From the NCBI GenBank assembly GCA_902459845.2, contig CABPSV020000030.1, positions 24,300 to 35,166 of the forward strand: DNA of 10,867 bases, given 5' to 3'. Every line of letters begins with the position of its first letter. Position 1 is the first letter of the stretch. Position numbers and translations under genes: made by a program. Of the stretch, positions 1 through 8,070 are shown piece after piece. The DNA is from Hepatocystis sp. ex Piliocolobus tephrosceles. Its lineage: Eukaryota > Apicomplexa > Aconoidasida > Haemosporida > Plasmodiidae. The notes under the pieces are model-generated. The model had not been told where the DNA came from. It did not search any database and worked only from the letters and a program-made list of their open reading frames with translations.

Positions 1-1403
1 TACACTATTTTTAAGGAAAATTTAAAAAATAAACAAGATGGAAGTAATAAAGACAATAATAATAATAATAATAAAGACAATAATAAAGACAATAATAAAG
101 ACAATAATAAAGACAATAATAAAGACAATAATAAAGACAATAATAAAGACAATAATAAAGACAATAATAAAGACAATAATAAAGACAATAATAAAGACAA
201 TAATAAAGACAATAATAAAGACATTAATAAAGACATTAATAAAGACATTAATAAAAACAATAATAAAGACAATAGTAATATTAAAAAAAAGATGAAAAAA
301 AAAAAAAAAAAAATTTTATTTAAAAACACATTTATAAAAAATAAAAAAGTTAACAATGATGTAAGTGATAGTAATGACATAGATGATAATAATAACAACA
401 TAAATTATGGAAGTAATGGTGTTAATAAAAATTCGAAACGTGAAAATCAAAAAAGTATAAAAAGTCGTATGAATAAAATTATACATGAAAATTTTAAATT
501 TCGTAACCACAAATTTAATGGTACTAAAAATGGGATGATGAAATTTCTCAACAATAGTAGAAATAAAGTTTTGGGAAATAAAAAAAGAAAAAAAGAAAAA
601 TGGAAAGAATATTTTAAGTTGGAAAAAAAAATATTAAAAAAATTTCGTTTTAAAAAAAGTCTTACGAATAACACAATAGATAGGAGTATGACTGATATAA
701 ATAACAGTACAAATGAATATTTGGAAAAAAAAAATATATCTTTTTTTTTAACATTATTGGCTGAATTTAATGATGATATATTAATGAATTTATTAGATGA
801 CTTGTTAATATATTATGATAGATATAAGACAAAAATTAATATGAACGAGTTTATGTATTTTGTATTTAACATTTATTTGAATGTATGTACTTTAACAAAA
901 AAAGTAATTAACTATTTTATTGATTTTATGTTTTTATTAATAAAAAAAGTAACTCAAACTTCACAAAATATTATGAGTAGTTTATGGTTTTTATATATTA
1001 TGTTTATTATTGAAAAAAGTAATGTATATACATTTCATGATAGGGTACAAAAAAGAATTATTATAGAACAAGTGACGACATTAATACAAATATCTTTTTT
1101 TAGTTATTATGCAAAAAATATAAAAAATAATTATAACATAGATACTCCATTACCATCCATTGTTTATCCATTTAATGTATATTATATTTTGCAAAATACT
1201 TTTATCAACTCTGGTGTTGATATACATCCTAGTAATTACTCTCAGTTCGATAATATGATTAAGGTTAATATACATGGTAATAGTTACAATAGTTATACTA
1301 ATTGTGGTAATATGTATAGTGATGAACGTGATAGTTTTAGTAGTAGTAGTAATATAAGTAGTATCATTAGTAGTAGTAGTAGTAGTAGTAGTGATAGTAG
1401 TAT

Positions 1404-1435
<32 letters not shown>

Positions 1436-4400
1436 GCAGTAGTAGTATGAGTAGTAGTAACATTAGCAGTAGTAGCAATATTATGGATGAAAATGTTGAA
1501 AGTGATGAAAATGTGGATAGTGATGAAAATGTAGATAGTGATGAAAGAATTAGTACTGAAGAATATAGCACAAGTGATGAATATAATTATATTAACAATA
1601 ATGAATATTACTATAAAAAAAAATATATAAATAGATTGTATAAAAAAAAAATAACATTAATACAAAAACATTTTAATATTAATGATTATGCAGAAATAGC
1701 AGCAATAAATTCTTTAGCATTTGTAGTGATGTGTATTTATCATTTAATCTATTGTAGTGAACATACAGACGATAACTTAAGTGTTAAACGTATTAACAAT
1801 ACTGTTAATAATATAAATAGTAATAATACGATTGATAATAATAATAATAATGGTATTAATGGTGTTAGTAGTACTGGTACAGTTAGTACTACTATAGCTG
1901 TTACTAGTGGTGGAAATGTTGCTAATGTTACAAATTCTACGAATTTGAATAATACTAATACATCTGTTATTGCTTGTAGTACTAGTTCAGTTACTAACAT
2001 TAGTAGTAACATATATAGTAATAACAATGTAAATAACACAAATAATAATGTTGTAATTAATGCAAAAAGTTTTATATGCGAATCTGTAGTTAATATATTT
2101 TATGAAAATTTTAATAAATATATTTCGCTTATATATAATAATAGTATACAAAATATATTTTATAGATATCCACTTTTATTATTAATGAATATGTTAATGG
2201 ATTATAATTATAATTTTAAATATTATATTAAAAAAATAACATGTGATATATATCCATATATGCATAATTTAGATACAAGATGTTTAAAAAGTTTATCAAA
2301 GATTTTTAAAAATTTAAATGAAGCTAGTATAGATGAATTATTATTACCTCCTAGTAGTAGTATATTTTCTTTAAAATTAAATATTATCAATTCAAGAATT
2401 AATTATATAAATAAATTATCAGTTATAATATTATCTGCTAAACGAAATTTCTATTTATGTCATTTACCAAAAATTGCTGAAAATATATCTGAGTATATAA
2501 AATATTGCAATGACTTAAAATTGTATAAAGAAATTTTATTACTCATATGTATAATTATAATAAAAAATGATGAAAGAGAAGTATATATGATTATTCCAAC
2601 TTTTATATCTTTAATTTTACAAATATATCATGTAGAAAGAATAAAATATAAAATAGTAATGGAGAATAATAAAATAGATAAAAACAACATTGTTAGTAGT
2701 AAACATACTGATGATGCATATTTATATGATTTTAATACATGTAATAATACAGAAGTTTTATCTTTACTTAAAACAGTGTTAATTATTATCAACGTGTTAA
2801 TAAAAAGTAATGTTAGTTTTATTAATTTTTATTCATGGTTATTTTTTAAAGATATAAATATAAAACGAAAGAGAAAAAAAGTTATATATGAGAAAGTTGG
2901 TAAAAATTGGTATCCTTTAGCTATTGGAAGTGGAGTAATTACAGACATTACTAATGTTGGCGATATTACTAATATTACTACATCTAATTGTAAAAACAAA
3001 AGAAATAAATACTTTAATTTACATTATGATAGTAGTAATTATAATAGTAGTATTAGTACCGATAGTAATAGTAGTAGTAGTAGTAGTAATAGTAGTAGTA
3101 ATAGTAGTAGTAGTAGTATTAGTAGTAGTGGTAATAGTAGTAGCTGTATTATTGATGATAGTGATAGTGACAGTAATAGTACCGATTATACCAGTGGTGA
3201 TGAGAATGAAGATAGTAGTGTTGATTATGTACGAGTTTACGAAAAAAAAAAAAAAATTCATAACAAAATTATGAAAAAAACTATAAATAACAGTGTGGGG
3301 AGTACCGATTTATATATAAATAAAAAGAATTCTATGAACGAAATAAAAAAATCAAAGACAGAAAATGAGTTAACATTATATTATAAAATGAATACAAATG
3401 TAGAAGAAAAAAATAATAATCAAATTGGTGGTGTATCTATTATTGAAAATCATGTAACTGCTAATGTCGCTGATAATAGTATGGTCAGTTGTAGTAATAG
3501 ATCGAGTAGTATTAGTAGCAGTAGTAGTAATAGTACAAGTTATTATTCCGGTGGTACTATTACTGTTTCCTTAAACGCAAATGATGAAAATTGTAATAGT
3601 AATAATAATAAAAAAAATAAAAAAAATAATATGATTTCATCAAGCCAGTTAGAACAAACTAAAAATTTAATAACAGACGATACTGAGCCGTTTTTTATTC
3701 CATTTTTAGATATTATAGAAAAGTTATATACTCCAGAAAAAAGTAATAAAAAACGTAAAACTCGTGATATAATCGGAAATAACAATATTTTAAATGAACA
3801 AAGTAAGGACCAAAATAATGACAAAAATAATGACAAAAATAATGACAAAAATAATGACAAAAATAATGACAAAAATAATGACCAAAACATTGACCAACAT
3901 AAAAGTAGTGACGTTAGTAATCATAAAAGAGATATTAGTATATCAAACATGAGTAATAAAAGTGTTGTTCATGACCATATTAATGAACAAGATGATTATG
4001 TTATTAACAATATGAATAAAGATATGAATAAAGATATGAATAAAGATATGAAAAATATGTATAAAAGTATGAATAAAAAAGAGAAAAAAAAATTAGACCA
4101 GTTTACAAATTATTCAAGTGATAAGGATGTATTAGATTTAAAAAATGAAACATGTAATTATTTATCTTCACATAAAAAAAATACTTCCAATTTTATTAAT
4201 CAAAATAAAGGTAATTATGTTTATGATGACATGGATGAACATAAAAATGATGCTGATATATTAGATGATTCGAAATTATCGAATAATAACAATAAATATG
4301 ATGTACTTAACAGTCATAACACTATTGACGAACTTACATTTAAACAAGAGCAATCATCAGATGATGATATTTATTTCTATTTATGCGAAAACTGGGATTA

Positions 4401-4713
4401 TACACACTGTTTAATAAATTACGATATAAAGAAATATTTAAAAAAAAAAGCAAAAAGCAAAAAAAATAAAAAAAAGAAAAAAAAAAAAAAAAAAAAAATA
4501 TTAGCTTCTATTCATTCAAACAAAAATATACCATTAATATTAGTCTATTTAGCTAAAAAAATTAAATTTAATTTTTATAAATACCCGATGAAAAAAACTA
4601 AAGACGTAACTCTTGTTTTATTAAAAGAGTTAAATACTTTGGATAGTGACATAAACAATTTATTTTTGGAGGTGGACCTGGATGCTGTATATATGGATTT
4701 CTTGTTCAAATGA
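1..4713 (+). CDS. Large low-complexity protein with helical blocks, 5'-partial, unknown function
   Basis: The frame is open from base 1 to a TGA at 4711-4713 without introns, so the first ATG inside it (292) is internal and the true start lies left of the window. At least 1570 residues are encoded. Counting codons from base 1: 1-240 is a Lys/Asn-rich basic region with a KDNN repeat; about 241-420 is hydrophobic and probably helical; about 447-530 is a Ser tract followed by acidic DENV repeats; 561-587 is helical; about 690-885 and 905-980 are long Leu/Ile/Tyr-rich helical blocks; about 1010-1480 is Ser/Asp/Asn/Lys low complexity; about 1480-1570 is a conserved-looking C-terminus after a poly-Lys run. 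KRKRKK at codons 955-960 resembles a nuclear localisation signal. The helical blocks could be a HEAT-like scaffold interrupted by insertions, as is common in Plasmodium, but I recognise no family and no catalytic motif. Several hydrophobic blocks contain charged residues, so a soluble fold is likelier than a membrane protein. The coding call is secure; the function is unknown. Confidence 0.9.
49..276 (+). repeat. 12-bp tandem repeat encoding KDNN, inside the large gene
   Basis: The unit AAAGACAATAAT encodes Lys-Asp-Asn-Asn. One unit lies at 49-60, followed by four Asn codons. Twelve perfect copies then run from 73 to 216, and five altered copies follow (three KDIN, then KNNN and KDNS) to 276. 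All units are in frame, so copy-number change would alter length without breaking the frame. The perfect copies on the 5' side and the variants on the 3' side suggest recent expansion from the 5' side. The region is hydrophilic and predicted to be disordered. Confidence 0.93.
295..313 (+). repeat. 19-base poly(A) run within coding sequence
   Basis: Nineteen consecutive A bases follow the ATG at 292-294 and encode a run of Lys in the large gene. The reading frame on both sides is the same only if the run length is as given, so this is a likely place for assembly errors or real length variation. Confidence 0.85.
1333..1482 (+). repeat. Poly-serine tract (AGT)n in the large gene
   Basis: This is an imperfect AGT trinucleotide repeat, with a few AGC codons, broken by single AAT, ATT, GAT and ATG codons. 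It encodes a roughly 50-residue Ser tract interrupted by Asn, Ile, Asp and Met. The purity of AGT over other Ser codons points to slippage expansion. It leads straight into acidic DENV repeats, so the whole block resembles a disordered Ser/acidic linker. The same repeat read in other frames or on the other strand gives spurious Val-, Leu- or Ile-rich open frames. Confidence 0.9.
1486..1539 (+). repeat. 18-bp tandem repeat encoding DENV(E/D)S, three copies
   Basis: Three in-frame 18-bp copies at 1486-1503, 1504-1521 and 1522-1539 encode Asp-Glu-Asn-Val-Glu/Asp-Ser, and a partial fourth (Asp-Glu) follows. The copies differ only at a few positions (GTT, GTG or GTA for Val; GAA or GAT next). The block forms an acidic Ser-containing stretch that would suit casein-kinase-2-type phosphorylation; that is inference from composition only. 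Confidence 0.88.
3031..3216 (+). repeat. Second poly-serine / Ser-Asn-Asp tract, (AGT)n
   Basis: AGT-rich coding repeat interrupted by AAT, ATT and GAT codons, giving Ser-Asn tracts that turn into a Ser-Asp acidic stretch near 3153-3216. A shorter related Ser tract lies at about 3487-3540. All are in the frame of the large gene and lie in its long disordered region between the last central helical block and the C-terminus. Confidence 0.85.
3814..3897 (+). repeat. 12-bp tandem repeat encoding NNDK
   Basis: Five copies of AATAATGACAAA (Asn-Asn-Asp-Lys) run from 3814 to 3873, then AATAATGACCAA (NNDQ) and AACATTGACCAA (NIDQ) to 3897. The composition matches the 5' KDNN repeat of the same gene but the cyclic residue order differs (N-N-D-K here, N-N-K-D there). 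It is therefore not simply a copied block of that array. Confidence 0.92.
4012..4047 (+). repeat. 12-bp tandem repeat encoding MNKD, three copies
   Basis: Three perfect copies of ATGAATAAAGAT lie at 4012-4023, 4024-4035 and 4036-4047, followed by degenerate relatives (Met-Lys-Asn, Met-Tyr-Lys-Ser, Met-Asn-Lys). They are in frame within the large gene and form another disordered, charged stretch. Confidence 0.9.
4477..4498 (+). repeat. 22-base poly(A) run encoding poly-lysine
   Basis: Twenty-two uninterrupted A bases near the end of the large gene encode Lys residues just before the C-terminal domain-like block. The surrounding 4438-4498 is almost all Lys codons. The downstream frame to the TGA at 4711 relies on this exact length. 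Confidence 0.88.
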
Positions 4714-4714
4714 G

Positions 4715-4818
4715 TAGTTCAAGTAGATAGTTCAAATGGGTAGTTCAAGTAGGTAGTTCAAATGGGTAGTTCAAGTAGATAGTTCAAATGGGCAGTTCAA
4801 ATGGGTAGTTCAAATGGG
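4715..4818 (+). repeat. 13-bp minisatellite directly after the stop codon
   Basis: Eight 13-bp units fit end to end. Two sorts occur: tagttcaaatggg (including one starting with c) and tagttcaagtagg or tagttcaagtaga. The first six units alternate, making a 26-bp higher-order unit, and the last two are of the first sort. The 13 bases just before the array (4702-4714), which contain the last two codons and the stop, match the first sort at 11 of 13 positions. The array therefore probably arose from the end of the gene. Confidence 0.9.
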
Positions 4819-4986
4819 CATATTTATTCATGCGTTTGCACATAATAACATGTATATATATTTTTTTTTAACACCTAATACGTTGCTTTTCATTTTTTTT
4901 TTTTTTTTTTTTTTTTTTTGTACATACTTTGCATTCCTCGATATGTTTACTCTTTCATTTGTTTCGTTTTGTTCGTCCATATATAC

Positions 4987-4990
<4 letters not shown>

Positions 4991-5021
<31 letters not shown>
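4991..5021. repeat. (AT)n microsatellite
   Basis: About 31 bases of uninterrupted alternating AT, the longest such run in the convergent intergenic region. Similar but shorter runs occur near 6707-6735 and 7083-7107. Confidence 0.9.
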
Positions 5022-5024
<3 letters not shown>

Positions 5025-5241
5025 TTTAGTGTGTGTGTATACGGATGTGTCACCCTTTTTCGATGTTCTGCTTTGTTTATATTATATTCATTCCTTATTT
5101 TTTTTAAAAAACTATTATGAACAGTTTTCTACTTTCTTTTTTTTTTTTTTTTTTTTTCATGTGAACGGTATAATGTTTAAATAGTGAACATAAAAAAGCT
5201 TTTTTAAAAAACAAAACAAATAAATAAACAAATAAGTAAAT

Positions 5242-5375
5242 AAATAAATAAGCAAATAAATAACGGATATAAATAAATAAGCAAATAAGTAACGGATATA
5301 AATAAATAAGCAAATAAGTAAGGGATATAAATAAATAAGCAAATAAGTAAGGGATATAAATAAATAAGCAAATAA
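5242..5375. repeat. 29-bp minisatellite
   Basis: Four full units of 29 bp lie at 5242-5270, 5271-5299, 5300-5328 and 5329-5357, with a partial fifth to about 5375. Each begins aaataaataagcaaata and ends with c/g followed by ggatat. Changes between units are few (cggatat in the first two, gggatat in the next two). The unit is itself built of taaa/caaa tetramers, and less regular tetramers precede it from about 5215. Twenty-nine is not a multiple of three, so it is not a coding repeat. Confidence 0.9.
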
Positions 5376-5670
5376 TGTTAGCTATGCATGAACGAGCAAG
5401 GTGTGACACGCACAAGCAAAGTTAATAATGCATATGTATAAATTAGCTAACTAAAGCCATTTTATTCATGTAACATAAAAAAAAAATTAATTTTTTGTCT
5501 TTGCTTACAAATATATTGTAATGCAAAAATGTATAATGTGGTTATATTTTAAAGTATGTTTTGCTAGTAATATATGTACATATGTATGTTGTATAAATAT
5601 GTATGCTCATTTAAAAAAAAAAAAAAAAAAAAAAAAAATAATTCATATTCATGTTCATGTTCATGTTCAC

Positions 5671-6587
5671 CTATTTGTGTTTGTAAAAAACAGGAACTGA
5701 GGGGTCCGTTCCACCAATTTTGTGCTTATATGAATCATATACTTCTTTTAAATATTTACTTTTAAGAGTTTTAAAATTGTACATATAGTTATTGTTTTCA
5801 GCAAATTCGTTTGCTTGTTCGATGTATGGAGTTATGACTGGTACTCCAGTTCTGAAATAAAATTGACCTGTAGAATGAGAACGTATAAACACATTTGTTA
5901 CAACAGTAATATATGTGTCATAAATATATATGTTTATGTGTAAACTTATAAACGAAGTATATAGCCAATAATGTTATAGTAATAATTTTTTTTCAAATTT
6001 ATTCATAAAAAAAAAAAAAAAAAAAAAAAATATATACCTGTTTTAATTTTAAAAGCATTTTCTTTATCACCATTTATTAAATTCAACATAGACTGTAATT
6101 TTTCAATATCTGTTAAAAATATAAATGTTATGTGAAATAGGTGATGCAAATATATAGGTATAACATAAGTAATGGTGTGTATATTTCGACACGACACACG
6201 TGTGATAATTGGAATAAATGGTTTATTAACAAAACAATAAGAATTTTGAATAAAAAGCAAAGAAAAAAAAAAAAAATAAAATAAAATAATGTAGAAATGG
6301 GAAGAAAGGGTACAAAAATAGGTTTATCACATTTTTAAAGTTTAATCGTGATTTCCCATTTCTCTTGTCCATTCACTTTTTCATTTTTTTTTTTTTTTTT
6401 TTTTTTTTGTTCACTTACTGTTGTAGTTAGCCATAATATTTGAGTAGATTTTATTTTTCATGTAATTTTCGTAATGAAAGGCAGTCATATCGTACATAAG
6501 ACGATTAATAAAACTTTTGTTTTTTTGAAATGACTCGTGTAATCTATTTTTGCAGTAATTGCCCTCTCGCTTAAACATGAAGGCCAT
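5671..6587 (-). CDS. Small three-exon gene, conserved-looking protein of 145 residues, unknown function
   Basis: I rebuilt this gene from splice signals on the minus strand. Exon 1 runs 6587 to 6419 (ATG at 6587-6585; an in-frame TAA lies 18 bases upstream), exon 2 runs 6109 to 6038, and exon 3 runs 5867 to 5671 (stop TAG at 5673-5671). Both introns interrupt a codon after its first base, and the spliced 438 bases form one open frame of 145 residues. Intron 1 (309 bases) has donor GTAAGT and acceptor TTAACAG; intron 2 (170 bases) has donor GTATAT and acceptor TTCTACAG. The exons are visibly richer in GC and free of low complexity, unlike everything around them. The protein starts MAFMFKREGNYC, is basic and Tyr/Asn-rich, with no clear signal peptide or membrane segment; exon 3 contains TGVPVITPYIEQ and ends FYKHK. 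I recognise no family. Small multi-exon proteins of this kind are often organellar or complex subunits in apicomplexans, but that is a guess. It converges on the large gene and diverges from the membrane-protein gene. Confidence 0.82.
5868..6037 (-). other. Intron 2 of the small minus-strand gene
   Basis: Donor GTATAT (6037-6032) and acceptor cattctacag ending at 5868. A poly(A) run on the plus strand (6007-6030) gives a poly(U) run just after the donor in the transcript. A second, more pyrimidine-rich acceptor (ttatttcag, ending at 5852) lies 16 bases farther on, but it would shift the frame and hit TAA within a few codons. Confidence 0.78.
6110..6418 (-). other. Intron 1 of the small minus-strand gene
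   Basis: Consensus donor GTAAGT (6418-6413) and acceptor tttttaacag ending at 6110, preceded by a T-rich stretch on the minus strand. A 24-base T run on the plus strand at 6385-6408 means a long poly(A) lies just inside the donor. No coding potential is visible within it. Confidence 0.8.
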
Positions 6588-6704
6588 TTTTTCTAACACG
6601 TTTGCTTACTTGAAAAAATAAATAAAACAAAATACAAGAGGTAAAATAAAATGTACTACATTTTAATTTATATTATTCGCGCGAGTCGTTCATATGCTTT
6701 TGCT

Positions 6705-6736
<32 letters not shown>

Positions 6737-6878
6737 TATTATTATTATTTATTTTATTTTTTTATTTTTTTATTTTTTATTTTTTATTTTTTATTTTTTT
6801 TTTTTAAGTAGAACGAGAGTGTTCACGTTAAATCATTTTACAAATAAACTTTATCAATAAACATGCATAAATATTAGG

Positions 6879-6915
6879 AAAAAAAAAATTACTACTTTTC
6901 AGTAATTTTTTTTTT
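6879..6915. repeat. Perfect 15-bp inverted repeat with 7-base loop
   Basis: The left arm at 6879-6893 (ten A bases then TTACT) is the exact reverse complement of the right arm at 6901-6915 (AGTAA then ten T bases), with the loop acttttc between. Ten of the fifteen pairs are a poly(A)/poly(T) match, so only the TTACT/AGTAA core is informative. It lies about 290 bases upstream of the start of the small minus-strand gene. Confidence 0.75.
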
Positions 6916-7075
6916 TTTTTTTTTAAACCATTACATAAAGAGAAATTAAGAGGCCTTATATAATGGGTACAAAATAAAAGATAAGGTTATACGACATGCG
7001 AAACATAAGAAGTAAATATTAACATATTTCAAAATGTGGGTAATTTATGTATACGAGAAAATATGGTGCGAGAAA

Positions 7076-7106
<31 letters not shown>

Positions 7107-7344
7107 TACAAAATACTACTTAAGCAATAAACCCACTTTTTAACGAAGTGTACTCATGTGGATGTACCTATATATACGCACATATACATATATGCTACTA
7201 ATTCTTTTTTTTTCTATTATTTATGTACATTATAATAAAATGTAAAAAAAAAAAAAAATTATATATTAATTTTCGAGTACTTTTTTTTTATGTGTTTTTA
7301 ATTAAGCAAATAAATTAACTGTACTTTTTTTAATTTACCATTAT

Positions 7345-7490
7345 ATTTTTTTTTATTCTATTTTATTTTATTTTATTTCATTCTATTTCATTCTATTCTA
7401 TTTTATTTCATTTACTTATTTTATTTATTTATTTATTTACTTGTTTTTTTTAATATATTTATTTATTTTATTTATTTTTTTTTTTTATGA
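7345..7490. repeat. T-rich degenerate pentamer-like repeat
   Basis: The plus strand is almost purely T with single A or C bases spaced four to five bases apart (TTTTA, TTTCA, TTCTA types, then TTTA tetramers), ending in a poly(T) run. G is almost absent from this strand, so there is strong strand asymmetry over more than 100 bases. A similar TTTTTA-type stretch occurs at about 6741-6805. Confidence 0.75.
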
Positions 7491-7723
7491 ATACCGTTTT
7501 AATTATTTTCTCTTATGAAAAAACATCATATTTAATTTTATATTTTACTTAAATATAAAAAAAAAAAAAAAAAAAAAAGTATAATCGCGCCTATCTAGTT
7601 TTTCTCATTTATATTCATATAGCCCAAAATTAGTTAAAAAAAAAAAAAATAGCAAAACACTGTTACTAGAAAAAAAAAGTTAGTAAAATATAGTTACCAC
7701 AATATAATTATTACAACATAGCT

Positions 7724-7758
<35 letters not shown>

Positions 7759-8022
7759 ATTGTTCCATTTCTATATTCATATATTATATACATTTTATGA
7801 ATCAATATATTTTTATACACACCACAATTTTTTTTTTTTTTTTTTTTTTTATTTATGTATTGAAGTAACGAAGGTACTTATGAAAATTGTGTTAATAAAC
7901 AAGAGCTGCTTAGCATATATATACACGTATATATATAATATGTGTATTGATGCTTTTACAAATACCTGTACTTTTTATACATATAAAATAATATATACAT
8001 ATGTGGAGTTTTATTTACGTTG

Positions 8023-8070
8023 TTTTATATACGTATACATATACATGGTTTTATATACGTACATATACAT
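8023..8070. repeat. Two-copy 26-bp tandem duplication
   Basis: Bases 8023-8048 begin ttttatatacgtatacatat and are followed directly by a second copy at 8049-8070 that lacks one internal two-base step (acgtacat instead of acgtatacat). It lies in the divergent intergenic region among other TATACATA-like sequence. Confidence 0.7.

Larger units (their letters stand above)
4714..5670. other. Convergent intergenic region (shared 3' ends)
   Basis: This stretch separates the stop of the large plus-strand gene from the stop of the small minus-strand gene, so it should hold both 3' untranslated regions and polyadenylation sites. It contains the 13-bp minisatellite at its left end, a 27-base poly(T) run (4893-4919), an (AT)n run, a poly(T) run near 5139-5157, a 29-bp minisatellite, a 16-bp palindrome (5481-5496) in A/T-only sequence, and a roughly 26-base poly(A) run at 5613-5638. 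The small open frames here are low-complexity and unconvincing. I see no tRNA or other RNA gene. Confidence 0.75.

Noticed and set aside
38..295. Plus-strand open frame of 85 residues made of repeated Ile-Ile-Lys-Thr units
   Set aside because: It is the KDNN repeat of the large gene read in another frame; the 12-bp period keeps every frame open.
1293..1571. Minus-strand Leu/Ile-rich open frame
   Set aside because: It is the antisense of the first poly-serine tract; the hydrophobic look comes from the repeat only.
2954..3274. Plus-strand open frame rich in Val and Ile that looks like a membrane protein
   Set aside because: It is the (AGT)n serine tract read as GTA in another frame, inside the confident large gene.
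5242..5375. CRISPR-like periodic array
   Set aside because: The 29-bp units abut with no unique spacers, and the genome is clearly eukaryotic.
5385..5390. TGCATG, the core of an ApiAP2 transcription-factor site
   Set aside because: It is a single six-base match and lies between convergent 3' ends, not in a promoter; chance is sufficient.
5104..5415. Minus-strand open frame of 103 residues with a repeated Tyr/Leu/Ile/Phe pattern
   Set aside because: It is created by the 29-bp minisatellite, whose units fall in different frames, plus poly(T/A). It has no ordinary coding character.
5481..5496. 16-bp palindrome of A and T only
   Set aside because: It consists of A-runs and T-runs around TTAA and is expected by chance in DNA of this composition.
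5647..5670. ATGAAC-like hexamer repeat just after the small gene's stop, as a possible coding extension on the minus strand
   Set aside because: It lies beyond TAG, runs into a poly(A/T) tract, and joining it would need an unsupported extra intron.
6588..6599. Extension of the small gene's first exon to a GTG four codons upstream
   Set aside because: Nuclear genes start at ATG; the ATG at 6587 follows closely and an in-frame TAA lies just upstream of the GTG.
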